Assembly: GCF_900496965.1 (NCBI RefSeq)
Contig: NZ_UFQB01000012.1
Span: 62,001-126,000, forward strand
DNA: 64,000 bases
Origin: Achromobacter agilis
Lineage (GTDB): Bacteria; Pseudomonadota; Gammaproteobacteria; Burkholderiales; Burkholderiaceae_B
Direction: 5' to 3'
The notes under the pieces were generated by a model. That model saw nothing but the letters and a program-made list of their open reading frames with translations. It was not told the DNA's origin and made no database searches. Below are positions 45,019 to 54,543 of this stretch, in pieces. Numbering within the stretch: the first letter of the stretch is position 1; each line of letters starts with the position of its first letter. The translations under genes and the position numbers were made by a program.

Positions 45019-45912
45019 TCACTGCCGCAGCTGGTCGTCCTGCTCGATGGTGTCGAGCAGGACGCGCCTGAGCGCGCTGGTCAGATGGCTGCGCGCCTCG
45101 CTCTCGAACAGGCCCACGGCCCGATGCGCCGTCGGGTCGTCGAAATAGGTCACGCGCAGTCGCGGGTCGTCCTCCCAGCGGGCGGCCCGCGTGAGCGGCA
45201 CGATGGTAATGCCGACGTCCTGCTGCACCAGCTCCACCATCGTCCGCAACGAATTGATTTCCAGGAACTCGCCGAACCGCAGGCGGTTCCTGCGCACGAA
45301 GGCGTCGATCAACGCCCCCGTATGCGTACTGCGCGAAGGCCGCAGGAACAGGCGGCGCTTCATCAGGCCGCCGATATCCGCCCGGCCGGCCGACTGGCGG
45401 TTCGCGATGAACACGAAAGGTTCGGTATAGAGCGGCGTCCATTGCGTGCCGGCAGGCAGCTTGTGGGCGTTCTTCACCGCGAGCGCCGCGTCCAGCTCGC
45501 CCGCGCGCACCCTCAGGGACAAGTCGCCGGAAAAGTTGATCGCGGGCTGCACTTTCAGTTTCGGGTGCGCTTCCCGCAGGATCAGGACGGCGCGCGCCAG
45601 GAACGCCATGGACGTCGCCACCGCGCCCACGTTGATGGATCCCACCACTTCGTGGTCGCCATCGGGGCCATCGCGCAGATCGTCGTACAGCGCCAGCAGC
45701 TGCTCCGCCCGCGGCAGCAGCCGGTGCCCGCTCTCGCTCAATGACACGATCTTTCCGCTGCGGTCGAACAGCGTCAGGCCCAGATCGTCTTCCAGCGCGC
45801 GCATCTGCAGGCTGACCGCGGCCGGCGTCAGCGATACACGCTCCGATGCCGCAGCGAAAGATCCGCTGCGCGCGACAGCGACGAAGGTGCGGAAGAAACG
45901 TATCGAACTCAT
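45019..45912 (-). CDS. LysR-family regulator of the peptide-type ABC operon
   Basis: 297 residues. HTH: IRFFRTFVAVARSGSFAAAS and ERVSLTPAAVSLQMRALED; effector domain: GSINVGAVATSMAFLARAV and ELVQQDVGITIVPLTRAA. It is divergent from the ABC transporter operon starting at 46099, with an AT-rich control region containing repeated AAGTAA elements, so that operon is the likely target. The inducer might be the transported compound. Confidence 0.9.
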   Translation of the reverse strand: MSSIRFFRTFVAVARSGSFAAASERVSLTPAAVSLQMRALEDDLGLTLFDRSGKIVSLSESGHRLLPRAEQLLALYDDLRDGPDGDHEVVGSINVGAVATSMAFLARAVLILREAHPKLKVQPAINFSGDLSLRVRAGELDAALAVKNAHKLPAGTQWTPLYTEPFVFIANRQSAGRADIGGLMKRRLFLRPSRSTHTGALIDAFVRRNRLRFGEFLEINSLRTMVELVQQDVGITIVPLTRAARWEDDPRLRVTYFDDPTAHRAVGLFESEARSHLTSALRRVLLDTIEQDDQLRQ

Positions 45913-45932
45913 CGGGCAGTCACCCTATTAGA

Positions 45933-45974
45933 AAGTAAACCTTTATATACCCCAAAGTAATTTTAGTTTTACTT
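45933..45974. promoter_or_regulatory. Repeated AAGTAA/TTACTT elements upstream of the ABC operon
   Basis: AAGTAA at 45933-45938 and 45955-45960 are 22 bp apart, and TTACTT at 45969-45974 is an inverted partner of the second copy with 8 bp between. They lie in an AT-rich stretch within an otherwise GC-rich region between the LysR gene and the ABC operon. Candidate LysR operator; not proven. Confidence 0.4.
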
Positions 45975-46098
45975 CTTTATGACAGGACGTCAAAGTTACG
46001 CCGTTCCGCAACCGCGCCAGCGAACGCGGTCCCCGTCAACAGAATCGTCCCCTCCGCGCCGCCGCGGCAGGCGCCTGGACGTGAGCCATGAGCCCCAT

Positions 46099-47043
46099 AT
46101 GCTTCGCTTCGCACTAACGCGCATAGGAATGGCCATACCCACACTGCTGATCGTGTCGGTCGCCGTTTTCGTGCTTATCCGCCTGATCCCGGGAGACCCG
46201 GCCCAGTTGCTGCTGGGCGACCTGGCCGACCCCGCCAGCCTGGAGGACCTGCGCCAGCGCATGGGACTGGACCAGCCCTGGCCCACCCAATTCATGCTGT
46301 GGTTCAACAACCTGCTGCATGGCGACCTGGGGAATTCGATCACGACCGGCCAGGCCGTTCTGGCCCTGGTCTGGGACCGCTTCCTCGTCAGCGCCCCCAT
46401 CGTGCTGGCCGCCGTGGCCGCCGCCACGCTGGTCGCCGTGCCGGCCGGCATCATCGCCGCCTGGCGCCAGAACCGGCCCACCGACATCGCGCTGGTCGGC
46501 GTGGCCACGCTGCTCGTGTCCATTCCCACCTTCTGGCTGGGCCTCCTGCTGCTGTTGCTGCTGGGGCTGAAGCTGGAATGGCTGCCGGTCGTCGGCTACG
46601 TGTCGGTCTCCGAGGATGCGGTCGCGGGCCTGCTGTACCTGGCCATGCCCATCCTGACGCTGTTCCTGCACGAGATCGGCGTGCTCATGCGCATGGCGCG
46701 GGCCAGCGCGCTGGAAGTGCTGCGCCTGGACTACGTCACCCATGCCCGCGCCAAGGGCCTGAGCGAAAGCGCCGTGCTGGCCCATCACGTCTTCAAGAAC
46801 TCCTTCGGCCCCACCTGGACGCTCATCGGCCTGGTGCTGGGCAACCTGCTGGGCGGCATCGCCGTGGTCGAGACCGTGTTCACCATCCCCGGCCTGGGCC
46901 GCCTGCTGGTCGATTCGATCTTCGCGCGCGACTACCCGGTCATCCAGGGCTGCCTGCTGTTCGTCGCCGTCATCTACGTGCTGGTCAATCTGTTCGTCGA
47001 CCTGCTCTATCCCGCTTTCGATCCCCGTGTAGGCGCGGAGTAA
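46099..47043 (+). CDS. Dipeptide-type ABC transporter permease (DppB-like)
   Basis: 314 residues from the ATG at 46099 (start of the typical MLRFALTRIGMAIPTLLIVS N-terminus; a GTG at 46081 is an alternative). Six membrane spans; the GDPAQLLLGD region and the EAA loop (YVTHARAKGLSESAVLAHHVFKN) identify the DppB/OppB family. It forms the channel with the next gene product for import of peptides or similar amide compounds. First gene of an eight-gene operon. Confidence 0.92.
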   Translation: MLRFALTRIGMAIPTLLIVSVAVFVLIRLIPGDPAQLLLGDLADPASLEDLRQRMGLDQPWPTQFMLWFNNLLHGDLGNSITTGQAVLALVWDRFLVSAPIVLAAVAAATLVAVPAGIIAAWRQNRPTDIALVGVATLLVSIPTFWLGLLLLLLLGLKLEWLPVVGYVSVSEDAVAGLLYLAMPILTLFLHEIGVLMRMARASALEVLRLDYVTHARAKGLSESAVLAHHVFKNSFGPTWTLIGLVLGNLLGGIAVVETVFTIPGLGRLLVDSIFARDYPVIQGCLLFVAVIYVLVNLFVDLLYPAFDPRVGAE

Positions 47044-47049
47044 CCCCAT

Positions 47050-47904
47050 ATGGAACTGACTGCCATCAAACCCGCGAAAACCCGGCGCCGCCGCCTTCCC
47101 GCCAATGCGGCGGTAGGCGGAGCCATCATCGCCATCGTCCTGGCCGCTGCCCTGCTGGGCGCGGTATGGACCCCGCGCGACCCGCTGGGCATCAGCTTCG
47201 CGTCCCGGCTCAAGCCGCCCAGCGCGCAGTTCTGGCTGGGCACCGACGAGTTCGGCCGCGACGTGCTCAGCCGCCTGATGGTAGGCGCGTCGACCAGCGT
47301 TTGGATCAGCCTGCTGACGGTGTCGTTCGCCGTCGTGCTGGGCACGGCGATCGGCGTGCTGACCGGTTTCGTGCGCGGCTGGACCGACCGCATCATCATG
47401 GCCTTCAACAACGCCCTGCTGGCCTTCCCCGGCCTGCTGCTGGCGCTGGGGCTGCTTGCCGTGGTCGGGGCCAACAAGTACGGCATCATCCTGGCGCTGG
47501 GCCTGGCGTACACCCCGTCCGTGACGCGCATCGTGCGCGGCACGGTGCTGTCCCTGCGCGAGCGCGAATTCATCGAGTCCTCGCGCGTGCTGGGCAATTC
47601 GGAGTGGTACACGATGGCGCGCCACGTGCTGCCGAACTGCGTCGCGCCGCTGACCGTGCTTGCGACCTCGATGTTCGGCTGGGTCATCCTGGCGGAAAGC
47701 GCCCTGTCCTTCCTGGGCCTGGGCGTGCCGCCGCCCGCGCCGACGTGGGGCAACATGCTGGCCTCAGCCCGCCCGTTCATGGCGCAGGCGACCTATCTCA
47801 GCATCTTCCCGGGGATCTGCATTTCGCTCACCCTGCTGGGCATCAATCTGCTGGGCGACGCCGTGCGCGACCGCCTCGACCCTCGCATGCGCACGGGTGA
47901 ATGA
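47050..47904 (+). CDS. Dipeptide-type ABC transporter permease (DppC-like)
   Basis: 284 residues. Family signs are the N-terminal span, FWLGTDEFGRDVLSRLMVGA, and the EAA loop EFIESSRVLGNSEWYTMARH. Partner of the DppB-like permease, 6 bp downstream of it with GGAG before the ATG. The next gene starts one base after its stop. Confidence 0.92.
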   Translation: MELTAIKPAKTRRRRLPANAAVGGAIIAIVLAAALLGAVWTPRDPLGISFASRLKPPSAQFWLGTDEFGRDVLSRLMVGASTSVWISLLTVSFAVVLGTAIGVLTGFVRGWTDRIIMAFNNALLAFPGLLLALGLLAVVGANKYGIILALGLAYTPSVTRIVRGTVLSLREREFIESSRVLGNSEWYTMARHVLPNCVAPLTVLATSMFGWVILAESALSFLGLGVPPPAPTWGNMLASARPFMAQATYLSIFPGICISLTLLGINLLGDAVRDRLDPRMRTGE

Positions 47905-47905
47905 C

Positions 47906-49561
47906 ATGACGACCAAGAACCAGAACGCCGCCGCAACGCTGGTGGATGTGAACGGCCTGACGCTGACGGTGGGCGCCGGCGGCAGGGAAATCGTCAAGCG
48001 GGTCAGCTTCTCCATCAAGCCCGGGGAACTCGTCGGCATCGTCGGCGAATCCGGCAGCGGCAAGACCCAGGCGGCGCGCGCGTTGCTGGGCCTTACACCC
48101 CCGCCGTTGGTGCGTTCGGCCGGCACGATCACCTTCGAAGGCGTATCGCTGACGGATGCCCGCCCGGCCGCCTTGCGCAAGCTGCGCGGCGCGCGCATCG
48201 GCATGGTGTTCCAGGAGCCCATGACCTCGCTCAACCCGTCCATGAAGATCGGCCGCCAGCTCGATGAAGGATTGGCGCTGCACCGCAAGGAACTGCCCCC
48301 TGCCCTGCGCAAGCAGATGATCCTGGCCATGCTGGCGCGGGTCGGCCTGCGCGATCCGGCCTCCGCCCTGGAGGCCTGGCCGCACGAGTTTTCCGGCGGC
48401 ATGCGCCAGCGCATGATGCTTGCGGCCGTGATGCTGCTGGAGCCCGCCCTGCTGGTCGCCGACGAACCCACCACCGCGCTGGACGCCGTGGTCCAGCGCG
48501 ACGTGCTGGAACTGATGCTGGAACTGACGCGCGACCGGAACACGGCGGTGCTGATGATCAGCCACGACCTGCCGATGGTGGCGCAGTACACCGAGCGCAT
48601 GATCGTCATGCGCCACGGGGAAATCGTCGAAAGCGGCACCACCCGGCAGATTCTGGACCGCCCCGCGCACCCGTACACCCGCCAGCTGCTGGCCGCCATG
48701 CCCCACCGGGAGCCGGCCCGGTCGATCCCGCCGGAAGCGCCCATTGTCGACGTGCGGGGGCTGCTCGTCGACTACGCGGGCCGCCAGCGCCTGTTCGGCC
48801 GCACGGCCGCCAAACGCGCGCTGCACGGCATAGACCTGCAGATCCGTCCGCGCGAAGTCGTGGCGGTGGTCGGCGGGTCGGGCTCCGGCAAAACCACGCT
48901 GGGCCGCGCCATCGCCGGGCTGCTGGCTCCCACGGACGGCGGCATCTACTTCCGGGGCAGGCCCATCGCACAGGCGGGCGCCGCCTGGAACGACTATCGC
49001 CTCAATTGCCAGATGGTGTTCCAGGACCCGTACTCGTCGTTGAACCCGCGCATGACCGTCGGCGAACTCACCGCCGAAGGCCTGCGCCAGGTGATCGGCA
49101 TGTCGGGCGCCCAGAAGATGGCCCGCGTCGACGCCGTGCTGGGCGAGGTGGGCCTGGGCCCCGAGTACGCCCGGCGCTATCCCCATGAATTGTCCGGAGG
49201 GCAGCGCCAGCGCGTGGCGATCGCCCGCGCCATCGTCCGCCGGCCCGCTTTCGTGATCGCCGACGAGCCTGTCTCGGCGCTCGACGTCACGGTGCGCGCC
49301 CAGGTGCTCAAACTCTTCGCCGAGCTGCAACAGCGCCATGGCTTCTCCTGCCTGTTCATCAGCCACGACCTGGGCGTGGTCGAACAGGTCGCGGACCGCG
49401 TGGTCGTAATGCAGGACGGCAAGATCGTCGAGCAGGGCCCGCGCGACCAGATCTTCGACGCCCCCCAACACCCCTACACCCGCAAGCTGCTCTCTGCCAT
49501 TCCCGCCCTCGAGCCCAACGAGAACGGCGGCGTGCGCCTGAAGTGGCGATTCGATCAATGA
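47906..49561 (+). CDS. Fused double ATP-binding subunit of the ABC importer (DppD-DppF/GsiA type)
   Basis: 551 residues carrying two complete ABC domains. First half: Walker A GESGSGKTQ, signature FSGGMRQRM, Walker B LLVADEPT. Second half: GGSGSGKTT, LSGGQRQRV, FVIADEPVSALD. Each half ends with the oligopeptide-type HPYTRQLL / HPYTRKLL tail. The fusion replaces the separate DppD and DppF ATPases. The ATG at 47906 is in frame; a nearby ATG at 47901 is not, and a much longer open frame upstream overlaps the permease. Confidence 0.93.
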   Translation: MTTKNQNAAATLVDVNGLTLTVGAGGREIVKRVSFSIKPGELVGIVGESGSGKTQAARALLGLTPPPLVRSAGTITFEGVSLTDARPAALRKLRGARIGMVFQEPMTSLNPSMKIGRQLDEGLALHRKELPPALRKQMILAMLARVGLRDPASALEAWPHEFSGGMRQRMMLAAVMLLEPALLVADEPTTALDAVVQRDVLELMLELTRDRNTAVLMISHDLPMVAQYTERMIVMRHGEIVESGTTRQILDRPAHPYTRQLLAAMPHREPARSIPPEAPIVDVRGLLVDYAGRQRLFGRTAAKRALHGIDLQIRPREVVAVVGGSGSGKTTLGRAIAGLLAPTDGGIYFRGRPIAQAGAAWNDYRLNCQMVFQDPYSSLNPRMTVGELTAEGLRQVIGMSGAQKMARVDAVLGEVGLGPEYARRYPHELSGGQRQRVAIARAIVRRPAFVIADEPVSALDVTVRAQVLKLFAELQQRHGFSCLFISHDLGVVEQVADRVVVMQDGKIVEQGPRDQIFDAPQHPYTRKLLSAIPALEPNENGGVRLKWRFDQ

Positions 49562-49592
49562 CCCCCGGCGACCCGGGACCATAGGAACAAAC

Positions 49593-50723
49593 ATGGAAGC
49601 AGAAGCATTCTTCCCACTGGTGGAAGTATCCGGCACGCCTTATGAGCGGGGATTGCAGCACGGCCGCCTGGTGCCCGCGCGCGTCAAGCGCAGCGCCGAC
49701 ATCTATGCCCGGGCGCTGCAGCAGCTCCAGTTCTCGCCGGCGGATCTGCAACGTCTCATCGCCCGCTTCTCACGCTCCATCGAGGACTTCGAGCCTGCCT
49801 ACCTGGAAGAGATGCGCGGCATTGCCGCCGGCGCGGGCGTCTCGTTCGAGGACGTGCTGATGATCAACGCACGCACCGAGATCGTGGCGCAGGCCCGCCG
49901 CGCCCGCAAGGCGGGCGGCGCGGAACCCGGGAGCGACGAGTGCACGGGCGCCGCCATCCTCCCGGGCCGCAGCGCCAATGGCAACTTCCTGCAAGGCCAG
50001 AACTGGGACAACCGCCAGGATTGCGCCGACACCATCATCATCCTGCGCCTCTTGCGCGAAGATGGCCCGGATGTGCTGACCTTCGTCGAGGCGGGCGGAC
50101 TGGCGCGCTACGGCATGAACTCCGCGGGCATCGCCTTGAACGGCAACGGCATGTCTTCCAGCCGCGACTACCAGCAGAACGGCGTGCCGCTGCCGCTGGT
50201 GCGCCGCAAGGCGCTGGAGCAGGAGCATTACGCGCTGGCGCTGCAGGCCGTGACCGCCACGCCCAAGGCTTGCTCGTGCAATCTCATCCTGGGCACGCAG
50301 TTGGGCTTCGCGCTGAGCCTGGAATGCGCGCCGGACGAAACCTTCCTCGTCTACCCCGAAGACGGCCTGCTGGTCCACGCCAATCACTGGGTCAGCCCCG
50401 TCGCGCTCGGCAAGCTGAAGGAAACCGGCATCGCCGGTTCGCCCGAGAGCCTTTATCGCGACCAGCGCGTCCGCCAGCACCTGGCCGCCGCCGGCCGCAG
50501 CCTCGGCACGCGCGATCTCAAGGCGGCCTTCGCGGACACGCACGCCACGCCCTTCTCCGTCTGCCGGCCAGGCAGGGTCAGCGCCCAGGGCTACCCGTCC
50601 TGCACCACGGCCACCCTGATCATGGAACCCGCCGCCGGCATCCTGGAAGTGGCGCGCATGCCCTGGCGCCACACCGCCTACGCCCGCTATTCGCTGGAGC
50701 GGGGCTCCCCGCTTTCCTTCTGA
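49593..50723 (+). CDS. C45-family Ntn-hydrolase (acyltransferase/amidohydrolase), paralogue 1
   Basis: 376 residues of the isopenicillin N acyltransferase-like (C45) family. N-terminal SGTPYERGLQHGRLVPARV and YLEEMRGIAAGAGVSFEDVL are family hallmarks; the nucleophile is Cys117 in SDECTGAAI, which should become N-terminal after autocleavage (the residue before it is Glu, not the Gly of the fungal enzyme). QGQNWDN follows. These enzymes hydrolyse or transfer acyl groups on amides. No signal peptide, so it acts in the cytoplasm, presumably on what the ABC importer brings in. Closely similar to the gene at 53394. Confidence 0.88.
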   Translation: MEAEAFFPLVEVSGTPYERGLQHGRLVPARVKRSADIYARALQQLQFSPADLQRLIARFSRSIEDFEPAYLEEMRGIAAGAGVSFEDVLMINARTEIVAQARRARKAGGAEPGSDECTGAAILPGRSANGNFLQGQNWDNRQDCADTIIILRLLREDGPDVLTFVEAGGLARYGMNSAGIALNGNGMSSSRDYQQNGVPLPLVRRKALEQEHYALALQAVTATPKACSCNLILGTQLGFALSLECAPDETFLVYPEDGLLVHANHWVSPVALGKLKETGIAGSPESLYRDQRVRQHLAAAGRSLGTRDLKAAFADTHATPFSVCRPGRVSAQGYPSCTTATLIMEPAAGILEVARMPWRHTAYARYSLERGSPLSF

Positions 50724-50763
50724 ACGTCTCCTGGCAGAAAACCGATCTCATCAAGGACCCACC

Positions 50764-52317
50764 ATGAAACGACCTCTGTATGCGCTTACCGCCCTGGCCA
50801 CCCTCTTGACGGCCGCGACGCCATCCCTGGCCGCCACGGTATTGCGCGTCCACCAGGACGCGGACATCCGCAGCAGCGATCCCGGCGTGAACCGCGACGC
50901 CAATACCGACACGGTAGTGCTGCATACCGTGGAAGGCCTGGTGGGCTACAACGCGAAAGGCCAGGCCTCGCCGCTGCTCGCCGAGAAGATCGACGTCTCC
51001 GAGGACGGCAAGACCTATACCTTCCACCTGCGCCAGGGCGTGACCTTCCATAACGGCGCCCCCTTGACCGCCGATGACGTGGTCTGGAGCTGGAACCGCT
51101 ACATGAATCCCAAGACCGGCTGGCGCTGCCTCACCGATTTCGACGGCCGCATCGGGCTGAAGGTCGAAAGCGCCACCGCCGCCGATCCGGCCACCGTCGT
51201 CTTCAAGCTGAACAAGGCGGCGCCGCTGTTCCTGGATTCGCTGGCCCGCAACGACTGCGGCATGACCGCCATCACGCACCGGGACTCGGTCAAGGCCGAC
51301 GGCACCTGGGACAAGCCGATCGGCACCGGCCCCTTCCGCTTCGCCGAATGGCGCCGGCGCGAATACATCAGCCTGACGCGCTTCGAGAACTATGCGAACC
51401 GGCCCGGCCAGCGCGACGGCTATGTGGGCTCCAAGCGCCCGCTGGTCGACGAAGTGCGCTTCCTCGTCATTTCTGACCCGGCCACGGCCAAGACCGCCCT
51501 GGCGAGCGGCGCCATCGACCTGATGTCGAAAGTGCCTTATTCCGAGGTCGCGGAACTGGCCCAGAACCAGGCCATCGGCACCACCGTCGTGCCGCAGCTC
51601 GCTCCGTCCACCCTGACGATCCAGACCCGCGACAAGCTGCTCTCCAACCCCTATCTGCGCCAGGCCATCGCCGCGGCGCTGAACTACAAGGAGCTGGTGG
51701 CCGGCGTTACCTACGGCCTGGCCGAACCCAACAACTCGCTGGTTCCCGTGGTGTCGCCCTACTACGGCGACGCCGAAAAGCAGGGCTACGCCTACGACCC
51801 GGCCAAGGCCAAGGCCCTGCTCGCGAAGGCCGGATACAAAGGCGAGAGGATCGTCATCTCGACCAATAAGCGCAACTTGCCGAACTACGACGCGGCGGTC
51901 ATCACCCAGGCGATGCTGCAGCAGGCCGGCATCAATGCCGACATCGAAGTGCTGGAATGGGGCGCCCAGCAGGACAAGTGGCAAAAGGGCAACTACCAGA
52001 TGATGTCCTTCTCGTACTCCAGCCGCATGGATCCCGCCCTCAGCTACGAAGCCGTCACCGGCGACAAGGCCACCCAGCCGCGCAAGCTGTGGGACGACCC
52101 CGGCGCCCGCGCGCTGCTTGACAAGGCGACCAACACCACCGCTCCCGCCGAACGCCAGGCCTTGCTGGACCAGTTGCACCGGCTGATGCTCGAACAGGTC
52201 CCCATCATCCCGCTGTTCAACACTCTGAGCACCGGCGCATACCGCAAGAACGTCAAAGGCTTCGAATCGTCGATTTTCGGCACGCCGCAGCTCTGGGAAG
52301 TGTCGAAGACCGACTAG
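50764..52317 (+). CDS. SBP family 5 (DppA/OppA-like) receptor, paralogue 1
   Basis: 517 residues with a signal peptide cleaving near SLAA. The family 5 signature is seen in VLHTVEGLVGYNAKGQASPL, followed by TYTFHLRQGVTFHNG. It delivers the substrate to the DppBC-like permeases encoded upstream. AAGGA precedes the ATG. It is clearly paralogous with the gene at 54544: both have a DADIRSSDPGVNRD / NADIRSTNPGVNRD start and share many later blocks. Confidence 0.92.
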   Translation: MKRPLYALTALATLLTAATPSLAATVLRVHQDADIRSSDPGVNRDANTDTVVLHTVEGLVGYNAKGQASPLLAEKIDVSEDGKTYTFHLRQGVTFHNGAPLTADDVVWSWNRYMNPKTGWRCLTDFDGRIGLKVESATAADPATVVFKLNKAAPLFLDSLARNDCGMTAITHRDSVKADGTWDKPIGTGPFRFAEWRRREYISLTRFENYANRPGQRDGYVGSKRPLVDEVRFLVISDPATAKTALASGAIDLMSKVPYSEVAELAQNQAIGTTVVPQLAPSTLTIQTRDKLLSNPYLRQAIAAALNYKELVAGVTYGLAEPNNSLVPVVSPYYGDAEKQGYAYDPAKAKALLAKAGYKGERIVISTNKRNLPNYDAAVITQAMLQQAGINADIEVLEWGAQQDKWQKGNYQMMSFSYSSRMDPALSYEAVTGDKATQPRKLWDDPGARALLDKATNTTAPAERQALLDQLHRLMLEQVPIIPLFNTLSTGAYRKNVKGFESSIFGTPQLWEVSKTD

Positions 52318-52327
52318 GAACGCAGCC

Positions 52328-53368
52328 ATGAATCACACGCTTTATCTGCTGGGCGACATCAACCTCAAGGGCGTCGACGACGCCACCGGCCTGTTCGATC
52401 GGATCCGCCAGCCCCTGCTGGCGGCGGACCTGGTCTTCGCGAACCTGGAATGCTGCCTGTACGACCTGCCCGAGCATGCGCAGGAGCGCCGGGGCTTCTA
52501 CACTTCACCCCGCCATGCCCAGGCCTTGCGCGACGCGGGCCTCCAGGCGGTAGGCAACGCCAACAACGTCAACATTGGCCACGAAGCCGTGCTGTCGTCG
52601 CTGGCCGCCCTCCGGGCCGCGTCCCTGCCCAGCGTCGGCGCGGGCGCGGATTCCACCGCCGCGCGCGCGCCATTGATCGAAGTGCGCGATGGCGTGCGCT
52701 ACGGCTTCCTGCAGCGCACCGCGGTGTACTGGCCGGACAACCACGAAGCCGGCGCCCACCAGGCCGGCGTCGCCATCATCAAGGCCCATACCGCCTACCG
52801 CCCGCGCCTGGAGACACAGGCGGCGCGCACGCGCCCGGGCGTTCCTCCCGAAGTCCTGACCTGGGCCTGCCCCGAATCGCTGGCGCAGTTCCGCGCCGAC
52901 GTGGCGGCGCTGCGCGCCCAGGCGGACGTGGTGGTCGCCTCGCTGCACTGGGGCTATCGCCGCGAAGTCCTGCAATACCAGCGCGAATACGCGCACGCGG
53001 CCATCGAGGCCGGCGCCGACCTCGTGCTGGGACACGGCCCCCACATGATCCTGCCCGTCGAACTGCACCAAGGCAGGCCGATTCTCTACGGCAGCGGCAA
53101 TTTCTCGTTCCAGGTGGCGCACCAGGCCGATGCGCACACCGAATGGACTGGCATGATCGCCCGCGTGGAGGTCCGCGACGCGCGCCCGGCTGCCCTGCAA
53201 TTCAGTTTCGTCCAGCGCAATCCGGCCAACCAGACCGTGCTCGCGCCCGCATCCGCCGTGGCGCCGGAACGCGATCTCCTCGTCCAGTCCTCCGCCGCGC
53301 TGGGCGCAAGGCTGTCCGCCGATGGCGACGGCCTGCGCCTCGAACTCGATGGCCGCGCCCAATCCTGA
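52328..53368 (+). CDS. CapA-like metallophosphatase-fold protein
   Basis: 346 residues resembling the CapA/PgsA family (calcineurin-like fold linked to poly-gamma-glutamate export). Visible are LLGDINLKG, FANLECCLYD, VVASLHWGYRRE, VLGHGPHMILP and YGSGNFSF. The usual NNH metal motif is altered to NANNVNIGHEAV, so the metal site may be modified. There is no signal peptide or membrane anchor, unlike CapA proteins of capsule systems. It lies between the two C45/SBP modules, 10 bp after the first receptor gene, so its role belongs to this operon rather than to a capsule. Confidence 0.8.
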   Translation: MNHTLYLLGDINLKGVDDATGLFDRIRQPLLAADLVFANLECCLYDLPEHAQERRGFYTSPRHAQALRDAGLQAVGNANNVNIGHEAVLSSLAALRAASLPSVGAGADSTAARAPLIEVRDGVRYGFLQRTAVYWPDNHEAGAHQAGVAIIKAHTAYRPRLETQAARTRPGVPPEVLTWACPESLAQFRADVAALRAQADVVVASLHWGYRREVLQYQREYAHAAIEAGADLVLGHGPHMILPVELHQGRPILYGSGNFSFQVAHQADAHTEWTGMIARVEVRDARPAALQFSFVQRNPANQTVLAPASAVAPERDLLVQSSAALGARLSADGDGLRLELDGRAQS

Positions 53369-53393
53369 ACCCCGCCCCCTATCGCATCCCCCT

Positions 53394-54518
53394 ATGAAAT
53401 ACGCCCCTTTTCCCCTCGTCTCCATCTCCGGCAGCCCCTATGAACGCGGCCTGCAATACGGCAAGGCCGTGCCCGCGCGAATCGCCCACAGCGCTCGCCA
53501 TTACCGCGGCGAACTCGACAAGCTCGGCATGAGCCCGGCGGCCCAGGCCGCGCTGATCAAGGAATTCGCCGACCAGATCCAGGGATTCGATCCCGCGCAC
53601 ACGGAAGAGATGCGCGGCATCGCGGAGGGCGCCGGCTGCGACTTCGACGACGTCGCCCTGATCAACGCCCGCACGGAAGTCATCGCCAAGGCGCGCCTGC
53701 TGGCCAGGATGGGCAATGTGGATCCCGCCGAGGGCGAATGCACCGCCGCGCTCGTCATGCCCGCGCGCAGCGCGACGGGCCAGCTGATCCACGCCCACAA
53801 CTGGGACTGGGATCCGGACGCCTGCGACAGCACCATCGTGCTGCGCGTCACCCTCGAAACCGGCCTGGTCTTCCTGACCCTGGTCGAGGCCGGCGGCCTA
53901 GCGCGGCACGGCTTCAACTCAGCCGGCATCGGCCTTACCGGCAACTACCTCAGCAGCGACCGCGACTATACGCAGTCGGGCGTGCCCTTGAGCAGCGTGC
54001 GGCGCGCGGTGCTCTGCCAGGAGCACGTGGCCATCGCCATGCAGCTGATCGCCGCCACGCCGAAAGCATGTTCCAGCAACATGATCGTCAGCCAGGCCGG
54101 CTGGGTGATCGACTTCGAATGCGCGCCGGACGAGAGCTTCACGCTGCTGCCCCAGGACGGCATCCTGACCCACTCCAACCATTTCATGAGCGAAGTGGCA
54201 TTGGGCAAGCTGCGCGAGGCGGGGCTGAAGAACGCCGTGGACACCTACTACCGGGCCTGGCGCGTGCGCGAACTGCTGGAGGCTTGCGGCCCGCGGATCG
54301 CCGTGGCCGACGTGCGGCGCGCCCTAGGCGACGACTGGGCGACCCCCTATTCCGTCTGCCGGCCGCCCCGCGGCACGTTGACCGGCGGCCGCACCGCCAC
54401 CGTCGCCACCCTGGTGCTGGACACCGCCGGCGGCACCATGGATATCGCCGTCATGCCGTCGTTCGGCCAGTCGTTCACGCGCTACGGCCTGGCGGGCGAC
54501 GCCCATTCCATCGACTGA
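53394..54518 (+). CDS. C45-family Ntn-hydrolase, paralogue 2
   Basis: 374 residues from the ATG at 53394, which starts MKYAPFPLVSISGSPYERG, aligning with paralogue 1. The nucleophile is Cys116 (EGECTAALVM), followed by HAHNWDWDPD. About half of the residues look identical to paralogue 1 over the first 100. No signal peptide. Having two such hydrolases in one transport operon suggests two related substrates or sequential deacylations. Confidence 0.88.
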   Translation: MKYAPFPLVSISGSPYERGLQYGKAVPARIAHSARHYRGELDKLGMSPAAQAALIKEFADQIQGFDPAHTEEMRGIAEGAGCDFDDVALINARTEVIAKARLLARMGNVDPAEGECTAALVMPARSATGQLIHAHNWDWDPDACDSTIVLRVTLETGLVFLTLVEAGGLARHGFNSAGIGLTGNYLSSDRDYTQSGVPLSSVRRAVLCQEHVAIAMQLIAATPKACSSNMIVSQAGWVIDFECAPDESFTLLPQDGILTHSNHFMSEVALGKLREAGLKNAVDTYYRAWRVRELLEACGPRIAVADVRRALGDDWATPYSVCRPPRGTLTGGRTATVATLVLDTAGGTMDIAVMPSFGQSFTRYGLAGDAHSID

Positions 54519-54543
54519 TCCCACGTCCACTGGAACCGCTCCC

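Noticed and set aside
47660..47905. N-terminal extension of the fused ABC ATPase
   Set aside because: It overlaps the DppC-like permease and encodes Arg/Trp/Cys-rich shadow sequence; the ATG at 47906 begins the real protein.
49593..54518. C45 proteins as beta-lactam resistance genes
   Set aside because: Family membership alone does not show lactam hydrolysis, they lack export signals, and their operon is for uptake.
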